DNA of 64,000 nucleotides, taken from assembly GCA_018432235.1 (NCBI GenBank), contig JAHDLO010000007.1, positions 88,769 to 152,768 on the forward strand, read 5' to 3'. The notes under the pieces are model-generated. The model made no database searches. It was not told where the DNA came from and saw only the letters and a program-made list of their open reading frames with translations. This document shows positions 7,685 through 16,993 of this stretch, piece by piece; the stretch's first letter is position 1; each line of letters starts with the position of its first letter. Origin of the DNA: Clostridiaceae bacterium. GTDB taxonomy: Bacteria; Bacillota; Clostridia; Peptostreptococcales; Natronincolaceae. Position numbers and translations under genes: made by a program.

Positions 7685-9091
7685 TTAATCGGACATTATT
7701 GAGGGCAATACAATTTCAGCACTAAATCCTTTTTCAATATCACTATATAAAATCAAATGTCCTTGATGTGCCTTGACAATTCTTGCAACCATCGGCAATC
7801 CCAGGCCGTGGCCATTCTGGCGAGGATGTTTTCTTTTAGCTGAATAAGGCAGCTCCAGTAAATCGGGAAGCTGATTTTGATAAATTCCCATACCATTATC
7901 AGCTACGACGAAACTGCAGGTCTTATACTCTTCATCTAGAGATATTTGCAATCGTATCTGGCAACCATCAGGATTATGAACAATACTGTTTTGTATTAGA
8001 TTGGTAATGGCACGTGTTAGCAGCTGCTCATCTCCATTGACTTTAACACCTTCATCTAGAATCTCAACCTCCAGCGTGAAATGTTCATCTAATCCGTTAT
8101 TTAGGAACTCAGAGGCGATTTGTCTTGCCAATGCTGATAGGCGTATTGGATTTTTATTAAGAGGCTGCATTTCATATTCTAGCATTGAAACAAGGTTTAA
8201 GTCACTCACAAGAGAGCGCAGTTTTTCCGCCTGTCGCCGTATGATTCTCGCTTGATGTCTTTGTTCTATTGGAATTTCAATATTTTCCTCTAGGTCACTT
8301 GCATATCCAAGAACCATTGAAAGAGGAGTTCGAATATCGTGTGAAATACCTGCAATCCAGTTGGAGCGAGCTTCATCCCTGTTTTTTAAGCTGTTATTTC
8401 TTTGCTGTAATAAATCAGACGCACGGTTTACGCTCTGTGCAAGATTAGCTAAGACGCCTTTAGGCTCTACATATACCTCCCTATCCTCAGCAAGGCCTTG
8501 AATGCCCTGAACTAGCGGACGGATAGAGCGAATCAGCTTTGAGCCTATGAAAAGGGATAAAAGTAATGCCAGTGCAATATTTCCAATGACTAGAGAAGCG
8601 ACCCTTAGAGGTAAAGAAGAAACCCAAGTGATTGGAAGTATATGCTGATATTTTGCCAAGCTTTTTTTTGGATACCCGACAACCATCAGTCCTTCATCAT
8701 GTTCCCATACAAAAACAGGATAATCCATCAAGTAGCTTCGAGTAAATTTGGCCACATCTGCTCTAGAATATATTTCAGGAAGCTCGTCGGGGAGCATATA
8801 ATTCCATGCTATATGTCCTGTATCTTCTATCAGCATTGCCCATGCATTATTCTGGTTTAACAATTCTGCTGAGGAGGAATCCAGGGAATAAGTATTGGCG
8901 GATGGATGTAAGCCCTTTGCCACTTTTTGAACAACGATACCGGGAGAGTGTCCCTCATTTATACCCTTGAATACCCAGACACCTAACAGTATAAAGTTGA
9001 AAACTAGCATAAGGATAGAAATTGCTATGGTGGCACTAATAAAGCGCCTTATGATTCGTACTGTACCTGCCATCCTACACCTCCTTGACAA
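7685..9091 (-). CDS. sensor histidine kinase
   Basis: A 468-residue kinase with a membrane segment at about 19-40, an extracytoplasmic region of about 120 residues, a second segment at about 162-185, a HAMP-like linker, HisKA with GISHDIRTP (phospho-acceptor His251) and a HATPase domain with DNGMGIY and GHGLGLPM. The start overlaps the end of the upstream response regulator gene by 17 bp, so the two are translationally coupled. The partner operon is almost certainly the divergent LanFEG-like ABC transporter at 9951-12361, which suggests sensing of an antimicrobial peptide; the ligand is inferred. Confidence 0.9.
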   Translation of the reverse strand: MSRRCRMAGTVRIIRRFISATIAISILMLVFNFILLGVWVFKGINEGHSPGIVVQKVAKGLHPSANTYSLDSSSAELLNQNNAWAMLIEDTGHIAWNYMLPDELPEIYSRADVAKFTRSYLMDYPVFVWEHDEGLMVVGYPKKSLAKYQHILPITWVSSLPLRVASLVIGNIALALLLSLFIGSKLIRSIRPLVQGIQGLAEDREVYVEPKGVLANLAQSVNRASDLLQQRNNSLKNRDEARSNWIAGISHDIRTPLSMVLGYASDLEENIEIPIEQRHQARIIRRQAEKLRSLVSDLNLVSMLEYEMQPLNKNPIRLSALARQIASEFLNNGLDEHFTLEVEILDEGVKVNGDEQLLTRAITNLIQNSIVHNPDGCQIRLQISLDEEYKTCSFVVADNGMGIYQNQLPDLLELPYSAKRKHPRQNGHGLGLPMVARIVKAHQGHLILYSDIEKGFSAEIVLPSIMSD

Positions 9092-9785
9092 CTAACTTGT
9101 ATCCAAGCCCTCTGATGGTCAACAAATATTCTGGACTAGATGGATTAATTTCAATTTTTTCACGGATACGGCGGATATGTACCATAAGCGTGTTTTCATA
9201 TCCATAATAATCATCTCCCCATGCAGCCTGACAAAGTGCATCGCTGGTTACGATGCGGTTTCTGCTTTCATAAAGCTTAAAAAGCAATGCATATTCTTTT
9301 GCTGTCAAAGGATATTCAGTGCCATCATTCTCAACAATACCGCCTTCAAGATCAATCGTGCGGCCTCCTAATTGAAATACGGGACGTTGTTCTTGCATTG
9401 GTGGTGAATAAACTCGCCTGAGGATTGCCGTTAGACGGAGAATCAGTTCCCGCGGCAAAAACGGCTTTACAATATAGTCATCTGCACCAAGCCCAAGCCC
9501 TAATAAACGATCCTCATCCTCGCCCCTTGCCGATAAAAAAAGGACGGGCATATTTGATATCTGACGCAAGCTGGATAGAAGGGAGAAGCCGTCCCCATCT
9601 GGTAGCATGACATCTAAAATAGCAATGTCAGGTTTTACAGATCGACAAACCTCTAATGCCTCCACACAATTAGAGGCATGATAAATACGCGCAAATCCTT
9701 CCTTACGCAAGAAACCATCTATCATATTTCTTATTTCGTCCTCATCATCTACTATGAGTAGCTTTTTGTTTTTTATTTCATCCAT
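9075..9785 (-). CDS. OmpR-family response regulator
   Basis: A receiver domain with phospho-acceptor Asp58 (AILDVMLPDGDG) plus a C-terminal OmpR winged helix (LMVHIRRIREKIE). The total is about 236 residues from ATG 9785; an in-frame GTG at 9797 is less well placed relative to GGGTGA. It forms an operon with the histidine kinase. It probably binds the 11-bp direct repeats at 9857-9875 that lie between it and the ABC operon. Confidence 0.9.
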   Translation of the reverse strand: MDEIKNKKLLIVDDEDEIRNMIDGFLRKEGFARIYHASNCVEALEVCRSVKPDIAILDVMLPDGDGFSLLSSLRQISNMPVLFLSARGEDEDRLLGLGLGADDYIVKPFLPRELILRLTAILRRVYSPPMQEQRPVFQLGGRTIDLEGGIVENDGTEYPLTAKEYALLFKLYESRNRIVTSDALCQAAWGDDYYGYENTLMVHIRRIREKIEINPSSPEYLLTIRGLGYKLVVKEV

Positions 9786-9856
9786 AAAATCACCCACAAC
9801 AATTATATATTACTTATAATTTTATTTCACCAATATATTATTCCTATTTTTTCGAT

Positions 9857-9875
9857 TTAAGGTTGGCTTAAGGTT
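9857..9875 (+). promoter_or_regulatory. direct-repeat operator for the OmpR-type regulator
   Basis: Two exact copies of TTAAGGTT (9857-9864 and 9868-9875) are repeated at an 11-bp period, on one face of the helix, in the divergent region between the response regulator and the ABC operon. A TATACT -10-like element follows near 9904. This is the geometry expected of an OmpR-family dimer. Confidence 0.55.
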
Positions 9876-9950
9876 ATTGTCAGCTTGAAGAAAGGTTGCC
9901 TTGCTATACTCTTGCTTAAGAACACTGCTAAACAGATTGGAGGAAATAAT

Positions 9951-10862
9951 ATGAATCAAATTGTATCTACACACGGTCTTTCCAAACGATATGGGGATAC
10001 CTATCGTGTGAAGGATGTAAATTTATCAGTAAATGAAGGGGATATTTATGGCTTTCTTGGTCCCAACGGTGCGGGAAAATCTACTACGTTAAAAATGATT
10101 TTAGGGTTAACCCGACCGACCGATGGCAAAGTAACGGTCTTTGGAAAGAATTTTGGAGCAAACCGCCGTCTTATTTTAAGTCAAATCGGCTCTCTCATCG
10201 AATCCCCATCATATTATGGGCATCTTACAGGGTTTGAAAATATGCGGGTTATTCAAAAATTGCGTGATGTACCAGATAAGAATGTAACGGAAGCCTTTAA
10301 AATTGTACGTTTGGAGAATCAAAAAGATAAAAGAGTGGGACAGTATTCTCTGGGGATGAAGCAGCGCTTAGGAATTGCAATGGCGATCTTATCCTTTCCA
10401 AAGCTTTTAATTTTGGATGAACCTACAAATGGTCTTGATCCTGCCGGTATTGGTGAAATTAGGGAACTTATTAAATCTTTACCCCAACGTTATGAAATGA
10501 CGGTACTGATTTCCAGTCATTTGCTTTCTGAAATTGAGCAGATGGCAACCTCGGTTGGTATTATTAACGATGGCATGATGATGTTTCAGGGCAGTATGAC
10601 GGCACTGAAAAACAAAAACCGTCCTACGATTATGGTAAAGACACAGAATAATAAGCTAGCACAAAAGCTGCTATTAGCTAAAGGGTTCTCCCCCCAGCAG
10701 AATGAAGATGCTCTATTATTTGAAAACCTGACAGACCACCAGACAGCAGCCGTAAATAGAAGCTTAGTTGAAGCTAATATTGATGTGATGCGTATTGAAG
10801 AACATAAGAAGAACCTGGAACGCATTTTTCTGGATATTACAGGAAAGGAGCGTAGCTTGTAA
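9951..10862 (+). CDS. ABC transporter ATP-binding protein (lantibiotic-immunity type)
   Basis: About 303 residues from ATG 9951, which follows a GGAGG; the longer in-frame reading from 9885 has no ribosome binding site. The ATPase domain shows Walker A GPNGAGKST, signature YSLGMKQRLG (degenerate, typical of LanF/BcrA-like ATPases), Walker B LLILDEPTNGLDP and a switch His (SSHLLSE). A C-terminal regulatory extension of about 80 residues follows. Together with two downstream permeases it matches LanFEG exporters that expel lantibiotics from the membrane. The stop overlaps the next start (TAATG). Confidence 0.88.
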   Translation: MNQIVSTHGLSKRYGDTYRVKDVNLSVNEGDIYGFLGPNGAGKSTTLKMILGLTRPTDGKVTVFGKNFGANRRLILSQIGSLIESPSYYGHLTGFENMRVIQKLRDVPDKNVTEAFKIVRLENQKDKRVGQYSLGMKQRLGIAMAILSFPKLLILDEPTNGLDPAGIGEIRELIKSLPQRYEMTVLISSHLLSEIEQMATSVGIINDGMMMFQGSMTALKNKNRPTIMVKTQNNKLAQKLLLAKGFSPQQNEDALLFENLTDHQTAAVNRSLVEANIDVMRIEEHKKNLERIFLDITGKERSL

Positions 10863-11617
10863 TGAAAGCAGTTAGGCTTGAGTTGTATAAATTGCGTCAT
10901 AAGCATTTATTTTTTATGGTAATTTTAATTTTACTCGTGGAAATCGGATGGGCATTCATGGCAACCAGTATGTCAATTTCCCGTAATCCAGATAATGCCG
11001 GATGGGAATCCCTTATTGCAATGCTATCTGCTATGAATGGCCTGTTCTTACCTATTCTTACTGCTATATGCGTATCCCGCATCTGTGACATGGAGCATAA
11101 AGGAAACACATGGAAGCTATTGTTAACCGTATCTGTAAGGCGGAGTTCGCTTTATGCGGCAAAATATGCTGTTGCATCTATCGTCATGCTGGTGGCCTGT
11201 TTACTGCAAGTGATTGCCATAACAACGTTTGGAATTATGAATGGTTTTGAGCAGCCTGTGACATTATTTCTACTGGCCCGATTTATTATTGGGACTGCTT
11301 TAACCACTATGATCATTATAGCATTACAGCAATGGGTATCGATGGCAGTAAAAAACCAGGCTTTTGCACTATCTATCGGTATGATCGGGGGCTTCATTGG
11401 CATGGCAGCTGATTTGCTCCCGACAGGAGTGCGAAGAATCCTTGTGTGGTCTTACTACACGGGCTTAAGTCCTATTACCCAAAGCTATACCAGTGAAAAA
11501 ATGCAGTTTATTGTACGAGATATGAGTTCATTACTGCCTATGATGATGGTGCTGATTGGAGCTGGAATTGGTATATATCTGGTTGGAAGCATCCATGTGT
11601 CAAGGCAAGAGGTATAA
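10862..11617 (+). CDS. ABC-2 permease (MutE/EpiE-like)
   Basis: A 251-residue membrane protein with six predicted segments, starting MKAVRLELYKLRHKHL as in LanE-type permeases. It is translationally coupled to the ATPase gene (ATG overlaps the stop). It should form a heteromeric channel with the next gene. Specificity for a lantibiotic-like peptide is inferred from the operon architecture and the neighbouring two-component system. Confidence 0.85.
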   Translation: MKAVRLELYKLRHKHLFFMVILILLVEIGWAFMATSMSISRNPDNAGWESLIAMLSAMNGLFLPILTAICVSRICDMEHKGNTWKLLLTVSVRRSSLYAAKYAVASIVMLVACLLQVIAITTFGIMNGFEQPVTLFLLARFIIGTALTTMIIIALQQWVSMAVKNQAFALSIGMIGGFIGMAADLLPTGVRRILVWSYYTGLSPITQSYTSEKMQFIVRDMSSLLPMMMVLIGAGIGIYLVGSIHVSRQEV

Positions 11618-11629
11618 GGAGGGTTGATT

Positions 11630-12361
11630 ATGTTAAAACGATGTATTTCTGCTGAATGGATGAAATTGCGCGATTCTCATATATGGATGATACTGATGAT
11701 ACTCCCAATCATAAGTGTATTGATCGGTAGTGTCAACTTTTATATGAACCAGGGTGTATTAAAAAAAGAGTGGTATAGTCTATGGTCGCAAGTCGGTTTG
11801 TTTTACGGGGAATTTTTCTTTCCCATTCTTATTGCTATTTGCTGTGCATATATGTGGAGACTGGAGCATCATAATAAAAACTGGAATATGATCATGACCG
11901 CACCCGTACCAACCACCAGTATTTTTCTATCTAAATTAATAGTAGTCGGCATACTAATGATTGCTGTTCAGATATTCTTTTTTATACTGTTTTTTTTAGG
12001 CGGGAAACTGGCAGGTATAACCGCTGATCTACCTAGAGAACTAGCTGGATGGCTACTTCGAGGTTGGATAGCGGCACTTTCAATTAGCTCTCTGCAATTA
12101 GCACTGTCCATGCATATCCGCAGTTTCGCTACTCCAATTGGCATTGGATTATGTGCTACTTTCATTGGTCTTGGCATGTATGTTGCACATTTGGGGCTGT
12201 TTTTTCCACATTCATTATTGACCATTGGGATGGGGGTGCTAAGTCAAACAAGCCTTTCATTCAGCGAGAGTCTTTTGTTTATTATAATGAATTTGTTATA
12301 CATTGCTGTTATTTGTACAGGTGCCATATATCGGATGAGTAGGTCTGATGTCGTAGCTTAA
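11630..12361 (+). CDS. ABC-2 permease (MutG/LanG-like)
   Basis: About 243 residues and six predicted membrane segments, opening with the same kind of motif as its neighbour (RCISAEWMKLRDSHIWM). ATG 11630 is favoured because GGAGGG ends 6 bp before it; TTG 11624 lies inside that region. It is the second permease of the LanFEG-like exporter and the last gene of the operon. Confidence 0.85.
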   Translation: MLKRCISAEWMKLRDSHIWMILMILPIISVLIGSVNFYMNQGVLKKEWYSLWSQVGLFYGEFFFPILIAICCAYMWRLEHHNKNWNMIMTAPVPTTSIFLSKLIVVGILMIAVQIFFFILFFLGGKLAGITADLPRELAGWLLRGWIAALSISSLQLALSMHIRSFATPIGIGLCATFIGLGMYVAHLGLFFPHSLLTIGMGVLSQTSLSFSESLLFIIMNLLYIAVICTGAIYRMSRSDVVA

Positions 12362-12401
12362 ACAAAGAAAGGAATGTTTCATGAAAAGTACAGAAAAACA
12401 A

Positions 12402-12433
12402 GACGATATGTAGGAGCAAAGGGTTTAGCAGCA
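12402..12433 (+). pseudogene. MATE gene fragment
   Basis: Thirty of 32 bases match the intact MATE gene at 6348-6379, in the same reading frame (RRYVGAKGLAA against GRYVGAEGLAA). Upstream, a short ATG frame (MKSTEKQ, from 12381) is out of frame with it. This is a remnant of a deleted MATE gene or a gene-conversion scar. The rest of 12362-12649 has no gene. Confidence 0.55.
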
Positions 12434-12457
12434 GAAGCTCTTTTAGGGAAAATTTAC

Positions 12458-12506
12458 CATAATAAACATATGACCTAAATGCATTTAGAGCCATATGTTT
12501 ATTATG
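12458..12506. repeat. long inverted repeat (hairpin)
   Basis: CATAATAAACATATG (12458-12472) and CATATGTTTATTATG (12492-12506) pair perfectly over 15 bp. The loop between them contains a second palindrome, CTAAATGCATTTAG (12475-12488), so the whole unit folds almost completely. It lacks a T-run and abuts the MATE fragment; it could be a terminator for the ABC operon or a mobile-element remnant. Confidence 0.6.
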
Positions 12507-12649
12507 CCGTTAGGCAGCTATTTCTTCAACAGCTATTGAAAACTAGACCATGATATAAGCCTGTTTCCCACGCCCACAGAATATATGTTTTTTTCAATTC
12601 AACGATTCGTATACTCGTGCTGAAAGAAAGGTGAAGGTAGGCATTTGAA

Positions 12650-15238
12650 TCAAGTCATGTCGTCCCGAAGTGCGTCAATGATATTTTCTTTCTTTATCTC
12701 GCTAATGGCATACAGCATTGTAACGAATACGACAAAGAGTACGCTGAATACGCTGATTCCAATGCTGCGCCATGGGAACACAAAATCGATATTGTCTGCC
12801 CCGCCAACGAACATCCCTTTGTAAATCAACCAGGAAGAAATAACTGCTATGGGAAGGCCATAGAGCAAAGCCCGCATCCCATAAAAAGCACACTCGAAAT
12901 TCATCATCCTTTGGAAGTCACGTTCTGACATCCCCACAGAGCGAAGCATGGCAAGCTCTCGCCGGCGCAGCTTGATATTGGTGGAAATCGTGTTGAAAAC
13001 ATTGGCAATGGCAATCAGAGAAATCATAATGATAAAAGTATAAGCGAACACATTGACAATGAATATTATATTGCGGCTCTCATCCAGCATTTCATACACA
13101 TTGTACAGTTGGTGTTCGGCTGTAATCCCTGCAGCCTGAATCATCCTTTCCATTTCAGTCGCAGACTGTGTGGGATTATTTGAGAGAAAGGTTAAGCCCT
13201 TTACAGCCACATGGGGATCGGAGGCATCAAACTTCTCTTTGATAGAATAGGGAGCCATCACTCTAAAAAAGATCGGATTATTTGACCCTGAGTATCCTTG
13301 GATCGGGAGTGTATCAGGCGGTACCGTCTCGACAAACGTGATGCTTACGTTTTGCCCCTGTTCCAGGTTCAACTTACCATTTTTCTCGGGAGCGACGGTG
13401 AAATTCATAGAAGTACTGTTGAATAAATTAGTAATTTCGTCAACCTCCTGAAGCCGATTGGCCTTCATGTGATTTGTCATTTTGGCAACGGCAATCAGTT
13501 TGGCATTTGGTCCCATATATTCCTCTGAGGGTAAGCCTAAGTCTTTTATCATATTTAAATAGGTACCGTCATCAATAAACTGGATGTCTATTGGCAGATT
13601 AACCCCTTCATCCGGTATATTTAAACCTGCGTATTCCCAGTAAACATCTGAAAGATCACTTGCTTCGGCAATGCATGAATACTTTACAAGCGCCTGATAG
13701 GAGCTTTCATAAACCTCGTCGGCGGTTTTTAGCTTTTCATAAAGAGACAGCATTTCGCTATCCTTCATGTCCTGAGTGGCAAAACCGATGTCATAGGTAG
13801 TGAAGGCGACTGCCCGCTCTGAGGCCTGTTTCATATCCGTTACAAAGGCACTGGTGGATATAAATAGCACTATGCTTAAAATAAGTGATAATACAATGCT
13901 GTTGTAACGTTTCTTGTTTCTTTTAAAATTCTTTAGCGCAAGGGTCCCCTCCAAACCATAAATACGCTGAGCAAGCTTTGTCGTTTTCACAGCTTTGGAT
14001 TCAACTTTGACCTCGTTCGTCTGGCGAATATTCTCCATAACAGGAGTACTTGCGGCCTTTCTGGCCGGGATATAGGCCGAAATCAGAATCGTCACCATGC
14101 TGACGGCCGCCGCAAAGACAATTGCGGGGATGGACATCGTCAAGGTTAAAGGGACGTCAGTATAGAGAATGTTGCCAAAATTACTGGCGACAACGGAAAT
14201 CACAAGCTGGATGCTGACGATGCCAACGATAACGCCAATAGGTATACCGATTACACCGATACACAACCCTTCAAACAGCACCGAATTTCGTAGCTGCTTT
14301 GCTGTGGCTCCCACAGACGAAAGAATCCCAAACTGCCGTGTCCGTTCATTCAGCGATATGGTGAATGCGTTATAAATCAAAAAAATTGAGCCTATCATGA
14401 TGATGGCCACCACAATGCCGCCAAGGGAGTACAGAAACACATTGATTATGTTGTCGTCCGAAAGTCCCATGAAGCGCAGCACATTATCGTTAAAGACATA
14501 GGTTTCATTCCCGGCTGTGCTGCTTGCAAACGCCTTGACTCCTCGAGGGTTTTTGAGCGTAACAAATATGCTGAAGCTGTCCCCCTTGTTTTGCGTATCT
14601 GCTTTTGTTATCAAAGTATATCCCGGTGCGGAATACTCCTCAAAACTGGGTCTTTGGCAGATACCCACAACTGTGTAGGTGCTCTGTCCTTTTGGCACAA
14701 GGGTTTCTTTACCGGAAATGTAAGGGTCGTGTTGACCGAGATTCCTGTTGCCATGCATTCGGCTTCCAACAGTAAGTGAGAGGGTATCACCAACAGCGAA
14801 TTTAACACCGCCATTTGCTGCGACGCTATGGGAAATAAGAATCTCACTGCTGTTTTCCGGTAGCCTGCCGGAGATCAGGTTGATGGGCAGCGTATCAAAG
14901 GCTTCCTTGCTAAATCCCGCTATAAAAAGATATGGCTTGTTGGGATTTTTCCCCCCTTCAATTGCTGCATAGCCTATATTTTCGATTGTCGCGGTGTTTG
15001 CAATTCCATCGTCGAGAGTTCTTTCCTGTACGAAAGAGGAATCAACATCCAAAAACTCGACGTGCCAACCACCGTATTTCTGAGTCGCGCCCTCTGCCAT
15101 ATAATTCAGCAGGGAAATTCCGAAGGTGGCGACTGCCGTAATCATGGCGGCCGACAGAACAACTCCAATCACCGTGACAATTGTTCGTGTGCGGCTTTTT
15201 TTCATGCTTTGCAGGGTGATTTTGTTAAATACATTCAT
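12650..15238 (-). CDS. FtsX-type ABC transporter permease
   Basis: An 862-residue permease with a cytoplasmic N-terminus, one membrane segment at about 20-50, a large extracytoplasmic domain, three segments around 265-390, a second domain after about 445 and a final FtsX block ending near 850. The two FtsX domains (with ERTRQFGILSSVGATAKQL and LRRRELAMLRSVGMSERDF motifs) are typical of peptide-sensing or lipoprotein-type MacB/BceB-like exporters. It overlaps the ATPase gene by 4 bp. The operon and the next-door two-component system share higher GC than their surroundings, a sign of transfer. Confidence 0.88.
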   Translation of the reverse strand: MNVFNKITLQSMKKSRTRTIVTVIGVVLSAAMITAVATFGISLLNYMAEGATQKYGGWHVEFLDVDSSFVQERTLDDGIANTATIENIGYAAIEGGKNPNKPYLFIAGFSKEAFDTLPINLISGRLPENSSEILISHSVAANGGVKFAVGDTLSLTVGSRMHGNRNLGQHDPYISGKETLVPKGQSTYTVVGICQRPSFEEYSAPGYTLITKADTQNKGDSFSIFVTLKNPRGVKAFASSTAGNETYVFNDNVLRFMGLSDDNIINVFLYSLGGIVVAIIMIGSIFLIYNAFTISLNERTRQFGILSSVGATAKQLRNSVLFEGLCIGVIGIPIGVIVGIVSIQLVISVVASNFGNILYTDVPLTLTMSIPAIVFAAAVSMVTILISAYIPARKAASTPVMENIRQTNEVKVESKAVKTTKLAQRIYGLEGTLALKNFKRNKKRYNSIVLSLILSIVLFISTSAFVTDMKQASERAVAFTTYDIGFATQDMKDSEMLSLYEKLKTADEVYESSYQALVKYSCIAEASDLSDVYWEYAGLNIPDEGVNLPIDIQFIDDGTYLNMIKDLGLPSEEYMGPNAKLIAVAKMTNHMKANRLQEVDEITNLFNSTSMNFTVAPEKNGKLNLEQGQNVSITFVETVPPDTLPIQGYSGSNNPIFFRVMAPYSIKEKFDASDPHVAVKGLTFLSNNPTQSATEMERMIQAAGITAEHQLYNVYEMLDESRNIIFIVNVFAYTFIIMISLIAIANVFNTISTNIKLRRRELAMLRSVGMSERDFQRMMNFECAFYGMRALLYGLPIAVISSWLIYKGMFVGGADNIDFVFPWRSIGISVFSVLFVVFVTMLYAISEIKKENIIDALRDDMT

Positions 15239-15921
15239 GGCCGCACCATCCTCTCATCCCGCGTTACTTTGCCGTCTGATATGCCTATAATGCGGTCTGC
15301 TTGTAAGGCGATATTTTCGTCATGGGTGACGAGGAGTAGGGTTTGACCATATTTTTTATTGCTTTCTTTCAATAGCTTGATGATTTCATGTCCATTTCGG
15401 CTGTCCAAGCTGCCGGTGGGTTCGTCGGCAAGCATGACCGCCGGGGCGTTCATCAAAGCGCGTCCTATGGAAACACGCTGTTGCTGACCACCCGAAAGCT
15501 GATTGGGTAAATGGGTTTTGCGCTCTTGCAGCCCAAGCATTTCCAGAAGATCATCAAGCCTTTCCTTGTTGACCTGCCGCTTGTCCATAAGGATAGGCAA
15601 GGTGATGTTTTCCACTACATTCAGGGTGGGAATGAGGTTATGAAACTGGTAAATCAATCCCACCTGCCTCCGACGGAAAATGGCCAGCTTTTCATTGCTT
15701 TGGGCATATACATCCTGTCCGTTCAAATACACCTTACCGCTTGTGGGCACGTCCACACCGCCAATGATGTGAAGCAATGTGGATTTGCCGGAGCCGGAGG
15801 AGCCGATAATTGCGGTAAAGCCCCCTTTCTCGATTGTAAGAGAAACATGGTCCAGTGCGGTAACCTGGTTTTCGCCTTTGCCGTAGGCCTTGCATAGATT
15901 TTCGATTTTTAAAAACTCCAT
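15235..15921 (-). CDS. ABC transporter ATP-binding protein (LolD/MacB/BceA type)
   Basis: A 228-residue ATPase of standard length: Walker A GSSGSGKST, Q-loop in LIYQFHNLIPTLNVVENI, signature LSGGQQQRVSIGRAL, Walker B VMLADEPTGSLD and switch His (VTHDENIA). It has a good AGGAGA site and ATG at 15921. It energises the FtsX-type permease encoded directly downstream. Peptide antibiotic resistance or sensing is the likely role, inferred from the BceS-like kinase next to it. Confidence 0.9.
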   Translation of the reverse strand: MEFLKIENLCKAYGKGENQVTALDHVSLTIEKGGFTAIIGSSGSGKSTLLHIIGGVDVPTSGKVYLNGQDVYAQSNEKLAIFRRRQVGLIYQFHNLIPTLNVVENITLPILMDKRQVNKERLDDLLEMLGLQERKTHLPNQLSGGQQQRVSIGRALMNAPAVMLADEPTGSLDSRNGHEIIKLLKESNKKYGQTLLLVTHDENIALQADRIIGISDGKVTRDERMVRP

Positions 15922-15970
15922 TATGTGAGTCTCCTTTCTAATGTCTTACTCATATAATAGAACCTTCAAC

Positions 15971-15996
15971 TGACATCTCTGTGACTTTCAGGTGAG
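15971..15996 (-). promoter_or_regulatory. 11-bp direct repeats upstream of the FtsX-type ABC operon
   Basis: Read on the plus strand, TGAC (15971), TGAC (15982) and TGAG (15993) recur every 11 bp with conserved spacing, upstream of a TATTAT -10-like element (complement of 15954-15959) that has no recognisable -35. This suggests activation by the OmpR-type regulator encoded at 16980-17666. Confidence 0.4.
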
Positions 15997-16003
15997 AGAT
16001 TCG

Positions 16004-16993
16004 TCACTTTGGGAAACGAATGGAGAATATAGCACCGTCCAGGGGGTGATTTTTTGCTGTAATTGTTCCGCCCAGGTGAGTTATAATCATCTTGCAGAGA
16101 GCCAATCCAATCCCGTAGCCTGTAGCGTTTTGATTTTTCCCACGATAAAACCGGTCAAACAGATAGGGTAAATCTTCCTTCTCAAAGCCGGTGCCACTGT
16201 CGTGGATAGCAATCTCTGTAAACAGTGGGGTGTCGGTACAGACAATCTCAATCTTGCCTCTCTCACCTACGCTTTCTATGCAATTTTTGAGGATGTTTTG
16301 AATTGCTTCCGAAAGCCAGCCGGAGTCGCCCTGAAGGATTATCCCCTTCGGCACGTCTATTTGCGGTTTAATATCGTGCAGCTCCATTGAGATTAGGAAT
16401 GGGCGAAGTGAGGCACATATCAAGCTGTTGACATCTATCTCCTCCCTTTGGAATACTACGATGCCTGCGTCCAGTCGCGACAATTTCAACAAGGAGGTTA
16501 ACAGCCAATCCATCTGTGCAAACAATTCCTTTGTTTCCCATATCAATGCCTTCCGTTCATTTTCATCAGGGTTATTCTCCAGCAAGGATAGAATGAGGTT
16601 AACAGATGTGAGAGGAGTGCGGAGTTGATGGGCTATGTCGGCCAGCGAATCGGCAAGATGTTTTTTTTCTTTTTTCAGTGCATCGTTTTGCTCACGAATA
16701 CGCAACGTCATTTTAGTTATCTCGCTGTGCAGAATGGAAAGCTCGCCCTCATCCAATTCACCAATATACAGATGATCAGCATTATGAAGCACAAGGTCGA
16801 TTTGATTTGAAATCCATGCAATGCTTTTGTACCGTGATTTAGTAAACACAAAAAACGCTGTGCCAAAGACAGCGGTAGAAGCAATGGCAAGGATACCTGC
16901 CGCTATATTTATTGCGAATCCCAGCATTACAGTGGCAGCAGCCAAAAACGAGAATAAAATAGCAAACTGCCGAAACTCTCTATTTTGAAGCAT
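16004..16993 (-). CDS. intramembrane-sensing histidine kinase (BceS-like)
   Basis: A 329-residue kinase with two membrane helices packed into about residues 10-52 and almost no extracytoplasmic loop, as in BceS-type kinases that sense through a partner transporter. HisKA has DIAHQLRTPLT (His122), and the ATPase domain shows N-box NILKNCIES, G1 DSGTGF and G2 GYGIGLAL. Its gene overlaps the upstream response regulator gene by 14 bp. The adjacent FtsX-type transporter is its likely sensor and target. Confidence 0.9.
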   Translation of the reverse strand: MLQNREFRQFAILFSFLAAATVMLGFAINIAAGILAIASTAVFGTAFFVFTKSRYKSIAWISNQIDLVLHNADHLYIGELDEGELSILHSEITKMTLRIREQNDALKKEKKHLADSLADIAHQLRTPLTSVNLILSLLENNPDENERKALIWETKELFAQMDWLLTSLLKLSRLDAGIVVFQREEIDVNSLICASLRPFLISMELHDIKPQIDVPKGIILQGDSGWLSEAIQNILKNCIESVGERGKIEIVCTDTPLFTEIAIHDSGTGFEKEDLPYLFDRFYRGKNQNATGYGIGLALCKMIITHLGGTITAKNHPLDGAIFSIRFPK

